A stretch of DNA of 8,304 nt from Candidatus Pacearchaeota archaeon (GCA_002690445.1 NZER01000285.1:1-8304); one strand, 5' to 3'; shown: positions 1-4,903, counted from the first letter of the stretch. Notes: a model not told the origin generated them from the sequence alone. Translations and numbers: made by a program.

Positions 1-1
1 C

Positions 2-334
2 GATGATGACCCAACCATCGAATACTATGGTCAATACAAAATAAAGGGTGGAATAGCTTTCCCTTGGAAGAATGGATGGGAAGATAAAAACATTGAAAAG
101 AAAATTACAAAACAATTTCGATTAAATACCAAGAAACAAAACCCCGAAGAATATGTAAAAGTTTTGGTTGAGATTCCAATGAGCGACAAGAAGGCTCTCG
201 CCCAAAATAAGGGCGAACGCTTTTATACCAAGAGACTAAAGCGCAAGAACCTCTCTCCTAGAGATGTATGGGAACAAAAGCGAGCAGAGGACTCAAAGCG
301 TAGAAAATTACTAGAACTTCAAAAAAAGCCTTGA
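2..334 (+). CDS. C-terminal part of unrecognised basic protein (5' truncated)
   Basis: An open frame enters from the left edge and ends at the TGA at 332-334, giving 110 residues with no start in the window. The first half has aromatic and glycine-rich stretches such as EYYGQYKIKGG and FPWKNGW, suggesting a folded beta-containing domain. The last third is strongly basic and probably helical (KRLKRKNLSPRDVW, then a K/R/E-rich tail), as seen in nucleic-acid-binding or coiled tails. I do not recognise the family. The stop codon lies inside the -35 hexamer of the next promoter, so this gene closes one transcription unit just where another begins. Coding is well supported by the long open frame and phage-like composition; function is unknown. 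Confidence 0.75.
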   Translation, partial: DDDPTIEYYGQYKIKGGIAFPWKNGWEDKNIEKKITKQFRLNTKKQNPEEYVKVLVEIPMSDKKALAQNKGERFYTKRLKRKNLSPRDVWEQKRAEDSKRRKLLELQKKP

Positions 335-359
335 CAACTCCACAGGGGAAGTCTAGAGT
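315..359 (+). promoter_or_regulatory. Sigma70-type promoter P1 with A-tract upstream element
   Basis: A perfect -35 TTGACA (331-336) is followed by a 17-bp spacer and TAGAGT (354-359), which keeps the key A2 and T6 of TATAAT. Directly upstream lies AACTTCAAAAAAAGCC (315-330), an A-rich block that could act as an UP element. The ATG of the next gene is at 369, nine bases after the -10, so the predicted start of transcription (about 365-368) is almost at the start codon. It drives the small-gene run from 369. The same 38-bp spacing recurs at 3239. Not experimentally known. Confidence 0.7.
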
Positions 360-368
360 AGTGGGACA

Positions 369-566
369 ATGAATCTTGAATCAGCACTAGATACTATCCA
401 TAATGCCCTTGAGGGGTATGCAGAGGATTGCGTTGGCAGAGACAACGAAGAAGCCCTACAAGAGCTTGACAAAGCATGGGCGGTAATACTAAATAAAGTT
501 AAGGATATTAAAACTAAAGAAGAAATCCGAGACAATTATAGAAAATACAATGGTTGGGGCTATTAA
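369..566 (+). CDS. Small helical protein of unknown function, first gene of early run
   Basis: The 65-residue product is mostly alpha-helical by composition and acidic, with a helix-rich N-terminal half (SALDTIHNALEGY, then EEALQELDKAWAVILNKVKD) and an aromatic tail ending NGWGY. No motif identifies a family. It is the first gene after promoter P1. Its ATG lies nine bases beyond the predicted -10, leaving no room for a normal leader or Shine-Dalgarno sequence, so its mRNA is likely leaderless or nearly so. The next gene begins one base after its stop. Confidence that it is a real gene comes from the promoter placement and tight packing; function is unknown. Confidence 0.8.
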   Translation: MNLESALDTIHNALEGYAEDCVGRDNEEALQELDKAWAVILNKVKDIKTKEEIRDNYRKYNGWGY

Positions 567-567
567 A

Positions 568-747
568 ATGACTGATTTTGAATCTTACTTAGAACAAATA
601 ATGCAACAAATAAGGGATTTGCGTGACGCAGATTTCCATGTGTGTCCTGCGGATTCCGATGATTCCCAAGAATGCACTTGCGAAAAGTTTGATTTAGTCA
701 TTGACAAAGTAGACGAACTACGACAACATCATAATTATCCACAATGA
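568..747 (+). CDS. Small acidic protein with Cys/His cluster, unknown function
   Basis: The 59-residue product starts at ATG 568, one base after the previous stop. An in-frame ATG at 550 would overlap the preceding gene by 17 bases and adds only MVGAIK, so it is less likely, although neither start has a clear ribosome site. The protein has an N-terminal helix (ESYLEQIMQQIRDLRD), then a short segment holding one His and three Cys (HVC at about 24-26 and CTC at about 37-39), then a C-terminal helix. The His/Cys spacing could bind a metal ion, but no zinc-finger family is matched. The next gene overlaps its stop by ATGA, implying translational coupling. Confidence 0.75.
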   Translation: MTDFESYLEQIMQQIRDLRDADFHVCPADSDDSQECTCEKFDLVIDKVDELRQHHNYPQ

Positions 748-935
748 ATAAAGAAGAAAAAGATAAGTGGCTTCATATTAAAGACCTTGAGGCAGAGCTT
801 GACTATTATCACTTGTATGAACCCAAGGACAGAGCCTCCATTCATCGCTTACAAGACAAGATAGACGACCTTTACGAAGAAATGGGATTCCCTAAAAAGC
901 TTCCCGATGTACCCACATTTAAAAATGACAACTAA
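744..935 (+). CDS. Small charged helical (coiled-coil-like) protein, unknown function
   Basis: The 63-residue protein is dominated by charged residues and looks like two helices joined by a turn: EEKDKWLHIKDLEAELDYY, then SIHRLQDKIDDLYEEMGF, followed by a proline-containing tail (FPKKLPDVPTF). The spacing of Leu/Ile suggests a helical hairpin or short coiled coil. The ATG overlaps the stop of the preceding gene as ATGA and no Shine-Dalgarno sequence is visible, so translation probably depends on coupling to the upstream gene. Its last four codons overlap the start of the next gene. No family recognised. Confidence 0.78.
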   Translation: MNKEEKDKWLHIKDLEAELDYYHLYEPKDRASIHRLQDKIDDLYEEMGFPKKLPDVPTFKNDN

Positions 936-1095
936 AGAAGCATTTCAATTAGTGTTAACTCTTGCACAAGAGAAGTTGCATGACATATACGAAGAAGAAA
1001 CCTTTGAGTTATGCGGTGAAGAAGTACCTGTTGCAGACGCACAGGAGGCTCTTTCAATAGCATGGGATTTTAAACAAGACTTAATTGACGCATAA
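925..1095 (+). CDS. Small phage-type helical protein, unknown function
   Basis: The start is taken at ATG 925 (MTTKEAFQLVLTLAQEK), giving 56 residues; the upstream in-frame ATG at 907 lies deep in the previous gene and adds MYPHLK with no ribosome site. The N-terminal TKEAFQLVLTLA helix and the later AQEALSIAWDFKQDL helix resemble a recurrent style of short phage proteins in which two helices flank an acidic loop, but I cannot name a family. It overlaps the preceding gene by 11 bases and is followed by a two-base gap. No clear Shine-Dalgarno sequence precedes it. Function unknown. Confidence 0.78.
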   Translation: MTTKEAFQLVLTLAQEKLHDIYEEETFELCGEEVPVADAQEALSIAWDFKQDLIDA

Positions 1096-1097
1096 AT

Positions 1098-1298
1098 ATG
1101 ATAAAATTTGACAAAAAGAAGTGGGAGGAAAATGTTTCTCTTTATCATCTTGTAGATATAAATACGGGAGAAACAATTGAAACAAAACACTTATCCCATG
1201 ACGATGCAGGGCTACTCAATCGTGTTTATACTAGAGAAAATCGAGGGCATGAGTGGAGGGAGGCTGACTGGAAAAAGAAAACAGGGAGAAAGAAATAA
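1098..1298 (+). CDS. Small basic protein, unknown function
   Basis: The 66-residue product has a beta-like centre (YHLVDINTGETIETKHL) followed by a helix (SHDDAGLLNRVY) and a basic, tryptophan-containing tail (WREADWKKKTGRKK). It is one of the few basic proteins in this run; the tail might contact nucleic acid, which is inference only. The phrase VDINTGE followed by a SHDDA-type helix start is a layout I associate with short phage proteins of unknown role. The gene follows its neighbour by two bases and shares TAATG with the next start. No Shine-Dalgarno sequence is evident. Confidence 0.78.
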   Translation: MIKFDKKKWEENVSLYHLVDINTGETIETKHLSHDDAGLLNRVYTRENRGHEWREADWKKKTGRKK

Positions 1299-1501
1299 TG
1301 CGAACAACTGAGCGACAATTAAGAGAAAGCGAACCAACGATTGACGATATGCGTCACGATTTGGCAGAGCGTGAAGCGGTGATTATGGATACGGGGGATA
1401 TTGTAAGGTTGCTTAAAAATGGTTTTGAAGGGCTTGATAATATGCCCGACATAGAAATTCGTGACGAGTGGAATACTCTTTTTGGGGAAGAAAAGAAATG
1501 A
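1298..1501 (+). CDS. Small acidic helical protein, unknown function
   Basis: The 67-residue protein starts at the ATG of a TAATG junction. GGGAG lies nine bases upstream and could be a weak ribosome site, but that sequence also encodes the previous tail. The N-terminal half is a charged helix (TIDDMRHDLAEREAVIMD); the second half (DIVRLLKNGFEGLDNMPD, then EIRDEWNTLFG) looks like two shorter helices. No family recognised. It overlaps the following gene by four bases (ATGA). The composition matches its neighbours, with no sign of separate origin. Confidence 0.78.
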   Translation: MRTTERQLRESEPTIDDMRHDLAEREAVIMDTGDIVRLLKNGFEGLDNMPDIEIRDEWNTLFGEEKK

Positions 1502-1677
1502 TTACAAAGAAAATAACGCAAGACCAAGTTGACAATTTAGGTGAGAAAATAGTTGACTCTTGGGACATGGATGATTTAGTATGTTATGCTAGAGATAAAC
1601 TTGAGCAATACCTTATAAATTTAACTGACGAAGAATTTATGTTAGAATATAATGCTTACTTTGACGAGGAAGAATAA
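1498..1677 (+). CDS. Small acidic phage protein (DSWDMDDLVCYA motif), unknown function
   Basis: The ATG at 1498 sits in an ATGA overlap and gives 59 residues; the ATG at 1468 is in frame but buried in the previous gene. The sequence DSWDMDDLVCYARDKL followed by LTDEEFMLEYNAYF resembles a type of short acidic protein I associate with marine and freshwater phages, where a D-M-D-D-L helix is followed by L-T-D-E-E. That resemblance is from memory and has no assigned function. The stop shares TAATG with the next start. A purine-rich stretch upstream (GGGGAAG) might aid initiation. Confidence 0.82.
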   Translation: MITKKITQDQVDNLGEKIVDSWDMDDLVCYARDKLEQYLINLTDEEFMLEYNAYFDEEE

Positions 1678-1910
1678 TGAAATACATGGTAGGAGTAAAG
1701 ATTTATAATTGTTTTGAAGTCGATGCTGACTCAGAAGAAGATGCAGAAATACAAGTGAGAGAAATGGACTTGTACGATACCTTTGCTGATTGCGACTATA
1801 ATATAACTTATGTAGATAAAATAAAAGAGAGAGATATTCCTAAAGAAATGTGTCAAGACCTTTTAAATATAACGCCACAAGAGTATAGCAGAAATAAAGA
1901 GAATGAGTGA
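1677..1910 (+). CDS. DpnD/PcfM-like small protein, paralog 1 of 3
   Basis: The 77-residue product opens with a beta strand (KYMVGVKIY), a second strand (CFEVDAD) and then a helix beginning SEEDAEIQVREM. This strand-strand-helix pattern with V-x-A-x-S-x-E-x-A spacing resembles the DpnD/PcfM-like group of small proteins common on phages and plasmids, whose molecular role is not established. The two genes downstream carry the same pattern, suggesting tandem duplication. The start is supported by GAGG seven bases upstream. A C-terminal extension of about 30 residues is unique to this copy. The fold assignment is tentative. Confidence 0.8.
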   Translation: MKYMVGVKIYNCFEVDADSEEDAEIQVREMDLYDTFADCDYNITYVDKIKERDIPKEMCQDLLNITPQEYSRNKENE

Positions 1911-2145
1911 CAAACACGAATACGAAGTAGAATTTAGGTCAACCACTTGGCGAGAGTATATTGTGTGGGCTAAATCCCAAGAGGAAGCCCAAGAACTCGC
2001 TTACGATGAACTTCATCACGATTGCGATGTATCTAAGGCGTGGGGAAATAATGCCGATGTTTCAAGGATTTCGCTTGACGACAAGGAGCTTTTCGTAGAT
2101 GATGGTACGATAGCAGTTCAAAATGAAAGCGTTGATGTAGAATGA
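1903..2145 (+). CDS. DpnD/PcfM-like small protein, paralog 2 of 3
   Basis: The 80-residue product begins with HEYEVEFRS, then a strand YIVWAKS and a helix starting SQEEAQELAYDEL, matching the strand-strand-helix core of both neighbours. After the helix comes an acidic segment with HHDCD (38-42) and a strand-like tail (KELFVDDGTIAV). It overlaps the upstream gene by eight bases and the downstream gene by four (ATGA), and has only a weak purine stretch before the ATG. The likely relation to the genes on either side points to local duplication and divergence. Function is unknown. Confidence 0.82.
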   Translation: MSDKHEYEVEFRSTTWREYIVWAKSQEEAQELAYDELHHDCDVSKAWGNNADVSRISLDDKELFVDDGTIAVQNESVDVE

Positions 2146-2354
2146 ATAAATATCGAGTTGGATTATACGAGGAAATTGGTGGGTGGATTGTAGTTGAAGC
2201 CGAGAGTAAAGAGCAAGCAAAAGATATTGGGGAGGAATTACTCAATGAGCATGGTTGCGACAAACTTTTCTATCCCCAAGGGGATTTAACTAAATATTAT
2301 GGCAATCATAAGCATGGAGACAGGAGCGTGGAGGGTTGCGAAGAAATAAAATGA
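2142..2354 (+). CDS. DpnD/PcfM-like small protein, paralog 3 of 3
   Basis: The 70-residue product has the same core as the two preceding genes: strand KYRVGLYEE, strand WIVVEAES, then helix SKEQAKDIGEELL. This is the copy closest to the DpnD/PcfM-like pattern (Y-x-V, then V-x-A-x-S-x-E-x-A). The tail is different, with NHKHGD (55-60) and a cysteine near the end. The ATG overlaps the previous stop as ATGA and no Shine-Dalgarno sequence is visible, so coupled translation is likely. Role unknown; the family label is tentative. Confidence 0.82.
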   Translation: MNKYRVGLYEEIGGWIVVEAESKEQAKDIGEELLNEHGCDKLFYPQGDLTKYYGNHKHGDRSVEGCEEIK

Positions 2355-2572
2355 GTGATGACTTCAATGAGGCAATAGGGAATTATTTTACCAAAGAGGA
2401 ATGGGACGCATGGACAAGGGGTGAGTTTAATTTATTTGACCACTTTGTTAAGCGCACAGGCATGACTAAAGAAGATGCTGACCGCTTGCGCAAGGGTGAG
2501 CCTCTCGAAAAGCCCTTGACATTACCCAAAGATTGCCGTAAGCTAAAGGTATATGAAAAAAATAATACTTGA
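2351..2572 (+). CDS. Small protein, unknown function
   Basis: The start is taken at ATG 2351 (MSDDFNEAIGNYF), in an ATGA overlap, giving 73 residues; an in-frame ATG at 2336 adds only MRRNK inside the previous gene. The product has a helix-turn-helix-like arrangement by eye (KEEWDAWTRGEFNLFDHFVK, then MTKEDADRLRKG), but no DNA-binding family is recognisable. The last third is proline- and lysine-rich (KPLTLPKDCRKLKVYEK). The 3' end carries a TTGACA promoter for the next gene and overlaps that gene by 20 bases, the longest overlap in the run. Confidence 0.78.
   Translation: MSDDFNEAIGNYFTKEEWDAWTRGEFNLFDHFVKRTGMTKEDADRLRKGEPLEKPLTLPKDCRKLKVYEKNNT
2516..2544 (+). promoter_or_regulatory. Probable internal promoter P2 inside an upstream gene
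   Basis: TTGACA (2516-2521), a 17-bp spacer and TAAGCT (2539-2544) lie in the 3' end of the preceding gene. The -10 matches only three of six bases but keeps A2 and T6. The preceding AAAAGCCC resembles the sequence before promoter P1. The next ATG (2553) is 37 nt from the start of the -35, nearly the 38 nt seen at P1 and P3, so the transcript would again be almost leaderless. TTGAC is also common here as a Leu-Asp codon pair, which lowers confidence. Confidence 0.45.
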
Positions 2573-2726
2573 TGTGTTGAAGGATGTTTCTAAATCCCAA
2601 ATAAATCTTCAGTCCGAAAGTGCAAGACAAATGATTGCTACTGCTCTCGAAAAGGAATTGGTCAAATATTTTGGAGAAGAAATAGAATCAATCACAACAG
2701 GAACTTTTAAAAATAAGAAAAAATGA
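2553..2726 (+). CDS. Small basic helical protein, unknown function
   Basis: This 57-residue gene lies between longer ones and fills what would otherwise be a 150-base gap. The product (MKKIILDVLKDVSK at the start, SARQMIATALEKELVKYF in the middle, ending in a lysine-rich FKNKKK tail) looks like two amphipathic helices. It overlaps the upstream gene by 20 bases in another frame and the downstream start by ATGA. The ATG is eight bases after the predicted -10 of an internal promoter. No Shine-Dalgarno sequence. Its fit to the exact overlap pattern at its 3' end is the best evidence that it is real. Confidence 0.7.
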   Translation: MKKIILDVLKDVSKSQINLQSESARQMIATALEKELVKYFGEEIESITTGTFKNKKK

Positions 2727-2998
2727 GTGAATTTAATCCATTTGAACGATTCGAGGGCGCAGGGACAGAAATAGTAGAACTTACCCAAGAAATCCATCAA
2801 ATATTAGATGCGGCTATTGACGAAAATTATTTTGGAGCGGGGGAACTTGAGTGCATCCAAGGGCAAATGACCGACCTTATCAGACAGGGTGTGTTTTGGC
2901 TTCAACAAGAGAATCAGCAAAGATTTATTTACGATTTAAAAAACTTTTTGACATGGCTAGTTACATTTGTGGAGACAAGGCAAGATGAAAAAGGATAA
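2723..2998 (+). CDS. Acidic helical protein of 91 residues, unknown function
   Basis: The product is predicted to be mostly helical: a long N-terminal stretch (TEIVELTQEIHQILDAAIDE), a Gly-containing turn (YFGAGELE) and two further helices rich in Gln, Trp and Phe (FWLQQENQQRFIYDLKNF, then LTWLVTFVE). The last hydrophobic stretch is too short and interrupted for a membrane span. It is slightly larger than its neighbours but shares their acidic composition. The ATG overlaps the previous stop (ATGA); the 3' end overlaps the next gene by 14 bases. No family recognised. Confidence 0.8.
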   Translation: MSEFNPFERFEGAGTEIVELTQEIHQILDAAIDENYFGAGELECIQGQMTDLIRQGVFWLQQENQQRFIYDLKNFLTWLVTFVETRQDEKG

Positions 2999-3221
2999 AA
3001 TAAGAAATAGGGTGTCTTATTCTTTTTGGGCAAATATAGTTAAAAAAGTTGATTGCCCCACAAGAGGCGAGGCTATTTGCGCTGAAATATATAAACAAAT
3101 GGATGACAGATTTCTCTTTAATAGTGAGCAACAATCTAGGTGGGACAAAGAATCTATGGACTTGGCTCTTGCCGACTTCAAGTCAGCGTGGACTAAATCC
3201 AACATACGCCTCTTCAGTTAA
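2985..3221 (+). CDS. Small basic helical protein, last gene of the first run, unknown function
   Basis: The start at ATG 2985 (MKKDKIRNRVSYSFW) gives 78 residues; the upstream in-frame ATG at 2967 would add MWRQGK and increase the overlap with no better ribosome site. The protein mixes a basic N terminus, a central helix (RGEAICAEIYKQMDDRF) and a C-terminal helix (DLALADFKSAWTKS). No family recognised. It overlaps the preceding gene by 14 bases and is the last before a 55-base intergenic space that contains promoter P3. No terminator hairpin follows it, so upstream transcription may read through. Confidence 0.78.
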   Translation: MKKDKIRNRVSYSFWANIVKKVDCPTRGEAICAEIYKQMDDRFLFNSEQQSRWDKESMDLALADFKSAWTKSNIRLFS

Positions 3222-3223
3222 AA

Positions 3224-3267
3224 AACTTTAAAAAACCCTTGACAAGCTCTTGATGCCCTGTCATTGT
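3224..3267 (+). promoter_or_regulatory. Sigma70-type promoter P3 with A-tract upstream element
   Basis: AACTTTAAAAAACCC (3224-3238) runs straight into a perfect -35 TTGACA (3239-3244). A 17-bp spacer leads to CATTGT (3262-3267), a weak -10 that still keeps A2, T3 and T6. The ATG at 3277 is 38 nt from the -35, exactly as at promoter P1, and the upstream block is nearly the same as the P1 block. The predicted transcript start (about 3273-3276) is at the ATG. It drives 3277-4626. The copy at P1 makes chance unlikely. Confidence 0.68.
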
Positions 3268-3276
3268 GGAGGGGCA

Positions 3277-3576
3277 ATGAAGAAATTAAGTTGGCAAAAG
3301 AAGAAAGACCAATACGGATTCCCTTATTATGTAATGGTGACTCCCTTGGAATGGTTGATAGTTGATTCTTGGACAGAATCTTATTGTCACAAGAATGGCG
3401 CTAATTTTCACGGCAGTCCAATGCCTTACGATATGGAAAATAATACCCCTCTTGTATGGAAAGCAACAGGGGTGGGGGGATATTTCAAGGATGTCGAGAC
3501 TGCAAAAGCCGAAGCGTTTAATACATATAAAGAAAAAGTGGTGGAAACATTGGGGGTAATGAGCGATGCAGTTTAA
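3277..3576 (+). CDS. Protein of unknown function, 99 residues
   Basis: The start is placed at ATG 3277 (MKKLSWQKKK). The frame extends upstream to TTG 3250 and ATG 3253 (MPCHCGGA), but those lie inside promoter P3, before its predicted transcript start. GGAGG (3268-3272) is only four bases from the ATG, so its role as a ribosome site is doubtful. The product has a basic N terminus, an aromatic beta-rich centre (GFPYYVMVTPLEWLIVDSW) and a C-terminal helix (DVETAKAEAFNTYKEKVVE) after a W-K-A-T-G-V-G-G turn. The next gene has a loosely similar W-then-helix ending. No family recognised. Confidence 0.8.
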   Translation: MKKLSWQKKKDQYGFPYYVMVTPLEWLIVDSWTESYCHKNGANFHGSPMPYDMENNTPLVWKATGVGGYFKDVETAKAEAFNTYKEKVVETLGVMSDAV

Positions 3577-3844
3577 GGATTATCCTGTCGGTTGGAGTGA
3601 AATAGAACATTCGGGCGAGCTACTTGAGAGGTGGAGGACTTTGATTTTCATGTTACCTACTGGCAAATATAAGCTCATGGGCTATCGCAAGAACCCTTAT
3701 GGGCGCAGGAATGGGCATTATTACTGGTGTCATGCAGGTTTTGTCTCGAAAAGTCTTGACAAGGCACAGGAGTATCTATTGGATAGAGTTCGTACTGAAG
3801 CAATGGAGATTGTAAATTTTGTAGATGGATTAAAAAATGACTAA
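3566..3844 (+). CDS. Protein of unknown function, 92 residues
   Basis: The product begins with an aromatic segment (FKDYPVGWSEIEHSG), continues with probable strands (TLIFMLPTGKYKLMGY), a basic loop (RKNPYGRRNGHYYWCHAGF) and a C-terminal helix (KSLDKAQEYLLDRVRTEAM). The ending, aromatic strand then S-L-D-K-A-Q helix, recalls the V-E-T-A-K-A-E-A helix of the preceding gene, so the two might share a fold, though identity is low. The gene overlaps its upstream neighbour by 11 bases and its downstream one by eight. No clear Shine-Dalgarno sequence. Function unknown. Confidence 0.8.
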   Translation: MQFKDYPVGWSEIEHSGELLERWRTLIFMLPTGKYKLMGYRKNPYGRRNGHYYWCHAGFVSKSLDKAQEYLLDRVRTEAMEIVNFVDGLKND

Positions 3845-4007
3845 ATTAGAAGTATTTGAGAAAGTGCGTGAGGGTTGTGAAATGCACATGAATCAACTTG
3901 ATAATGATGGATATTGCGCAGAAAGCGATGACTATGTAGTTGCACTAGCATTTTTTGAAGATTACCTAGAAAAATTAAGAGAAGAAGAAAGAAAGACACA
4001 TGAATAA
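3837..4007 (+). CDS. Small acidic helical protein, unknown function
   Basis: This 56-residue gene fills the interval between two longer genes. It begins in an eight-base overlap (ATGACTAA) and ends with an eight-base overlap onto the next ATG. The product (MTKLEVFEKVREGCEMHMNQ at the start, then a short acidic stretch with YCAESDDYVVALAFFEDYLE and a charged tail) looks like two helices joined by an Asn/Asp/Gly turn. This two-helix acidic layout is shared by many genes in the window. No Shine-Dalgarno sequence and no recognised family. Confidence 0.75.
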   Translation: MTKLEVFEKVREGCEMHMNQLDNDGYCAESDDYVVALAFFEDYLEKLREEERKTHE

Positions 4008-4626
4008 TTATTTTAAAACACAACGCATTCATTGGAACAATTTTGCGCCCGAAAATATTATCTTTAAAAGTAATAATATTACCAAGAAGTTAATGCCCAA
4101 GGAAAATATCTTGTCTTATTCTACCAAAGGTGATAGGGATGCTCTCATGGCTAAAAAGTCGGGAGCAACTGCTCAACAAAATCAATGGGGTTATACAACT
4201 TACCAAAATAATAATCATGTTGCAGTTCATGTTAAACTAATAGATGTGAAGAAAGATTTTGTGGGTGCAAATATAGACTTTGTTGACCTTAGAGAGAAAA
4301 AGGATAGTTTGGGAGGGCATTGTAGTGGGCTTGATGTATTAGTCTACATCCAATCGCACCACAACAAATATACATGGAAAAATACAGGAACAGGTGGTCA
4401 GGCTAATTGGCAAAGTGTAAAAGTTAATCCAACCCCATTGCCCGATGATGACCCGAATGGATATATGATTGCATATGGTGGGCAAGGAGACAGCAACCCA
4501 ATGGAGCATCGTGAGTTGCTTGAGATTGCGGATATTTCGGAAGCAGTACGCCAGTTCCTTATAAACATGGTATTGCCCCTTAAAAGAGGCGAGCTTAACA
4601 CAAAAGCCTTGACGCTTGTGGCTTAA
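4000..4626 (+). CDS. 208-residue protein of unknown function
   Basis: This is the longest complete gene here. Residues 1-35 are Asn/Lys-rich; 60-75 are Gln/Asn-rich (QQNQWGYTTYQNNN); 73-98 look like beta strands (HVAVHVKLIDVKK, then NIDFVDLRE); 103-135 are Gly/Ser/His-rich (LGGHCSGLDVLVYIQSHHN); 144-164 contain a proline/acidic loop (PTPLPDDDP) and YGGQGD; 165-195 are helical (MEHRELLEIADISEAVRQFL). No signal peptide or membrane span is seen. The layout fits a soluble alpha/beta protein, but I recognise no family. It is the last gene of the P3 unit, has no Shine-Dalgarno sequence, and is followed by a 56-base gap holding the first 21-bp repeat. Confidence 0.85.
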   Translation: MNNYFKTQRIHWNNFAPENIIFKSNNITKKLMPKENILSYSTKGDRDALMAKKSGATAQQNQWGYTTYQNNNHVAVHVKLIDVKKDFVGANIDFVDLREKKDSLGGHCSGLDVLVYIQSHHNKYTWKNTGTGGQANWQSVKVNPTPLPDDDPNGYMIAYGGQGDSNPMEHRELLEIADISEAVRQFLINMVLPLKRGELNTKALTLVA

Positions 4627-4633
4627 TATGCAA

Positions 4634-4680
4634 AACTTGAAAATAAAACCGAAAAAATAATAGCAACTCCCCTCTATACT
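4634..4680 (+). promoter_or_regulatory. Intergenic element A: probable phage promoter or activator site
   Basis: The block starts AACTTGAAAATAAAACC (4634-4650). The exact 21-bp repeat is 4640-4660: AAAATAAAACCG followed by AAAAAATAA. TATACT, a -10-like hexamer, lies at 4675-4680, but there is no -35 hexamer 17 bp before it, so an activator bound at the repeat might replace it. The ATG of the next gene is at 4683, two bases after this hexamer, which would leave no leader. Alternatively the repeat is an operator or RNA site. The role is inferred; the repeat itself is certain. Confidence 0.5.
4640..4660 (+). repeat. 21-bp intergenic direct repeat, copy A
   Basis: Identical over 21 bases to 4911-4931 (AAAATAAAACCG then AAAAAATAA). 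It ends 22 bases before the ATG at 4683. It is not coding in any likely frame because stops interrupt it. Similarity continues less exactly on both sides (upstream AACTTG against AATTTC, downstream GCAAC against ACAAC), so the duplicated unit is nearer 35-40 bp. It has no inverted symmetry, which argues against a simple dimeric-repressor operator or a terminator. Confidence 0.9.
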
Positions 4681-4682
4681 AT

Positions 4683-4895
4683 ATGAAGCAGAAATTGTAT
4701 GAGTACGAATTAGTTATCCTTGATGAAGATTCTGATGAGGAAACTATTGCACGAAGAAAATATTACTTTAAGGACGAAACTGCGGAGGAACATAACCGAC
4801 AATACGCTTTGTCTGATGTGCCAAGGAAATTGGTTAAGGTTAAGGGCGGTGGGGTTGTAGAAAAGCCCGAATGGTGGAGTGGTAATATTAAATAA
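4683..4895 (+). CDS. Small acidic protein, unknown function
   Basis: The 70-residue product opens with a strand (LYEYELVILDEDSDE), then a charged segment (TIARRKYYFKDETAEEHNRQ), a strand-like RKLVKVKGGGVVEKP, and ends in PEWWSGNIK. The double Trp near the end is distinctive. The start has a TATACT hexamer two bases upstream and no Shine-Dalgarno sequence. An in-frame TTG at 4695 is a possible alternative start if transcription begins near 4687. The gene stands alone between two copies of a 21-bp repeat, suggesting it has its own control. No family recognised. Confidence 0.75.
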   Translation: MKQKLYEYELVILDEDSDEETIARRKYYFKDETAEEHNRQYALSDVPRKLVKVKGGGVVEKPEWWSGNIK

Positions 4896-4903
4896 AAATC
4901 ACA

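Noticed and set aside
701..744. TTGACA 43 bases before ATG 744 as another promoter of the same class
   Set aside because: The hexamer at the right distance (CAACAT) is poor, the distance to the ATG does not match the other three, and Leu-Asp/Ile-Asp codon pairs often create TTGAC here.
3250..3276. Longer start for the 3277 gene, giving MPCHCGGA
   Set aside because: These codons lie in the spacer and -10 of promoter P3, upstream of the predicted transcript start. They could only be used by read-through mRNA.
4442..4453. GATGATGACCC shared with the window start (3-13)
   Set aside because: An 11-12 base match is expected once or twice by chance in 8 kb, and the protein similarity stops after DDDP.
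4609..4637. TTGACG with AAAAGCC upstream near the end of the 208-residue gene
   Set aside because: It resembles the P1 -35 block, but no acceptable -10 lies 16-18 bp downstream, and the next ATG is 74 bases away. It encodes an ordinary Leu-Thr pair.
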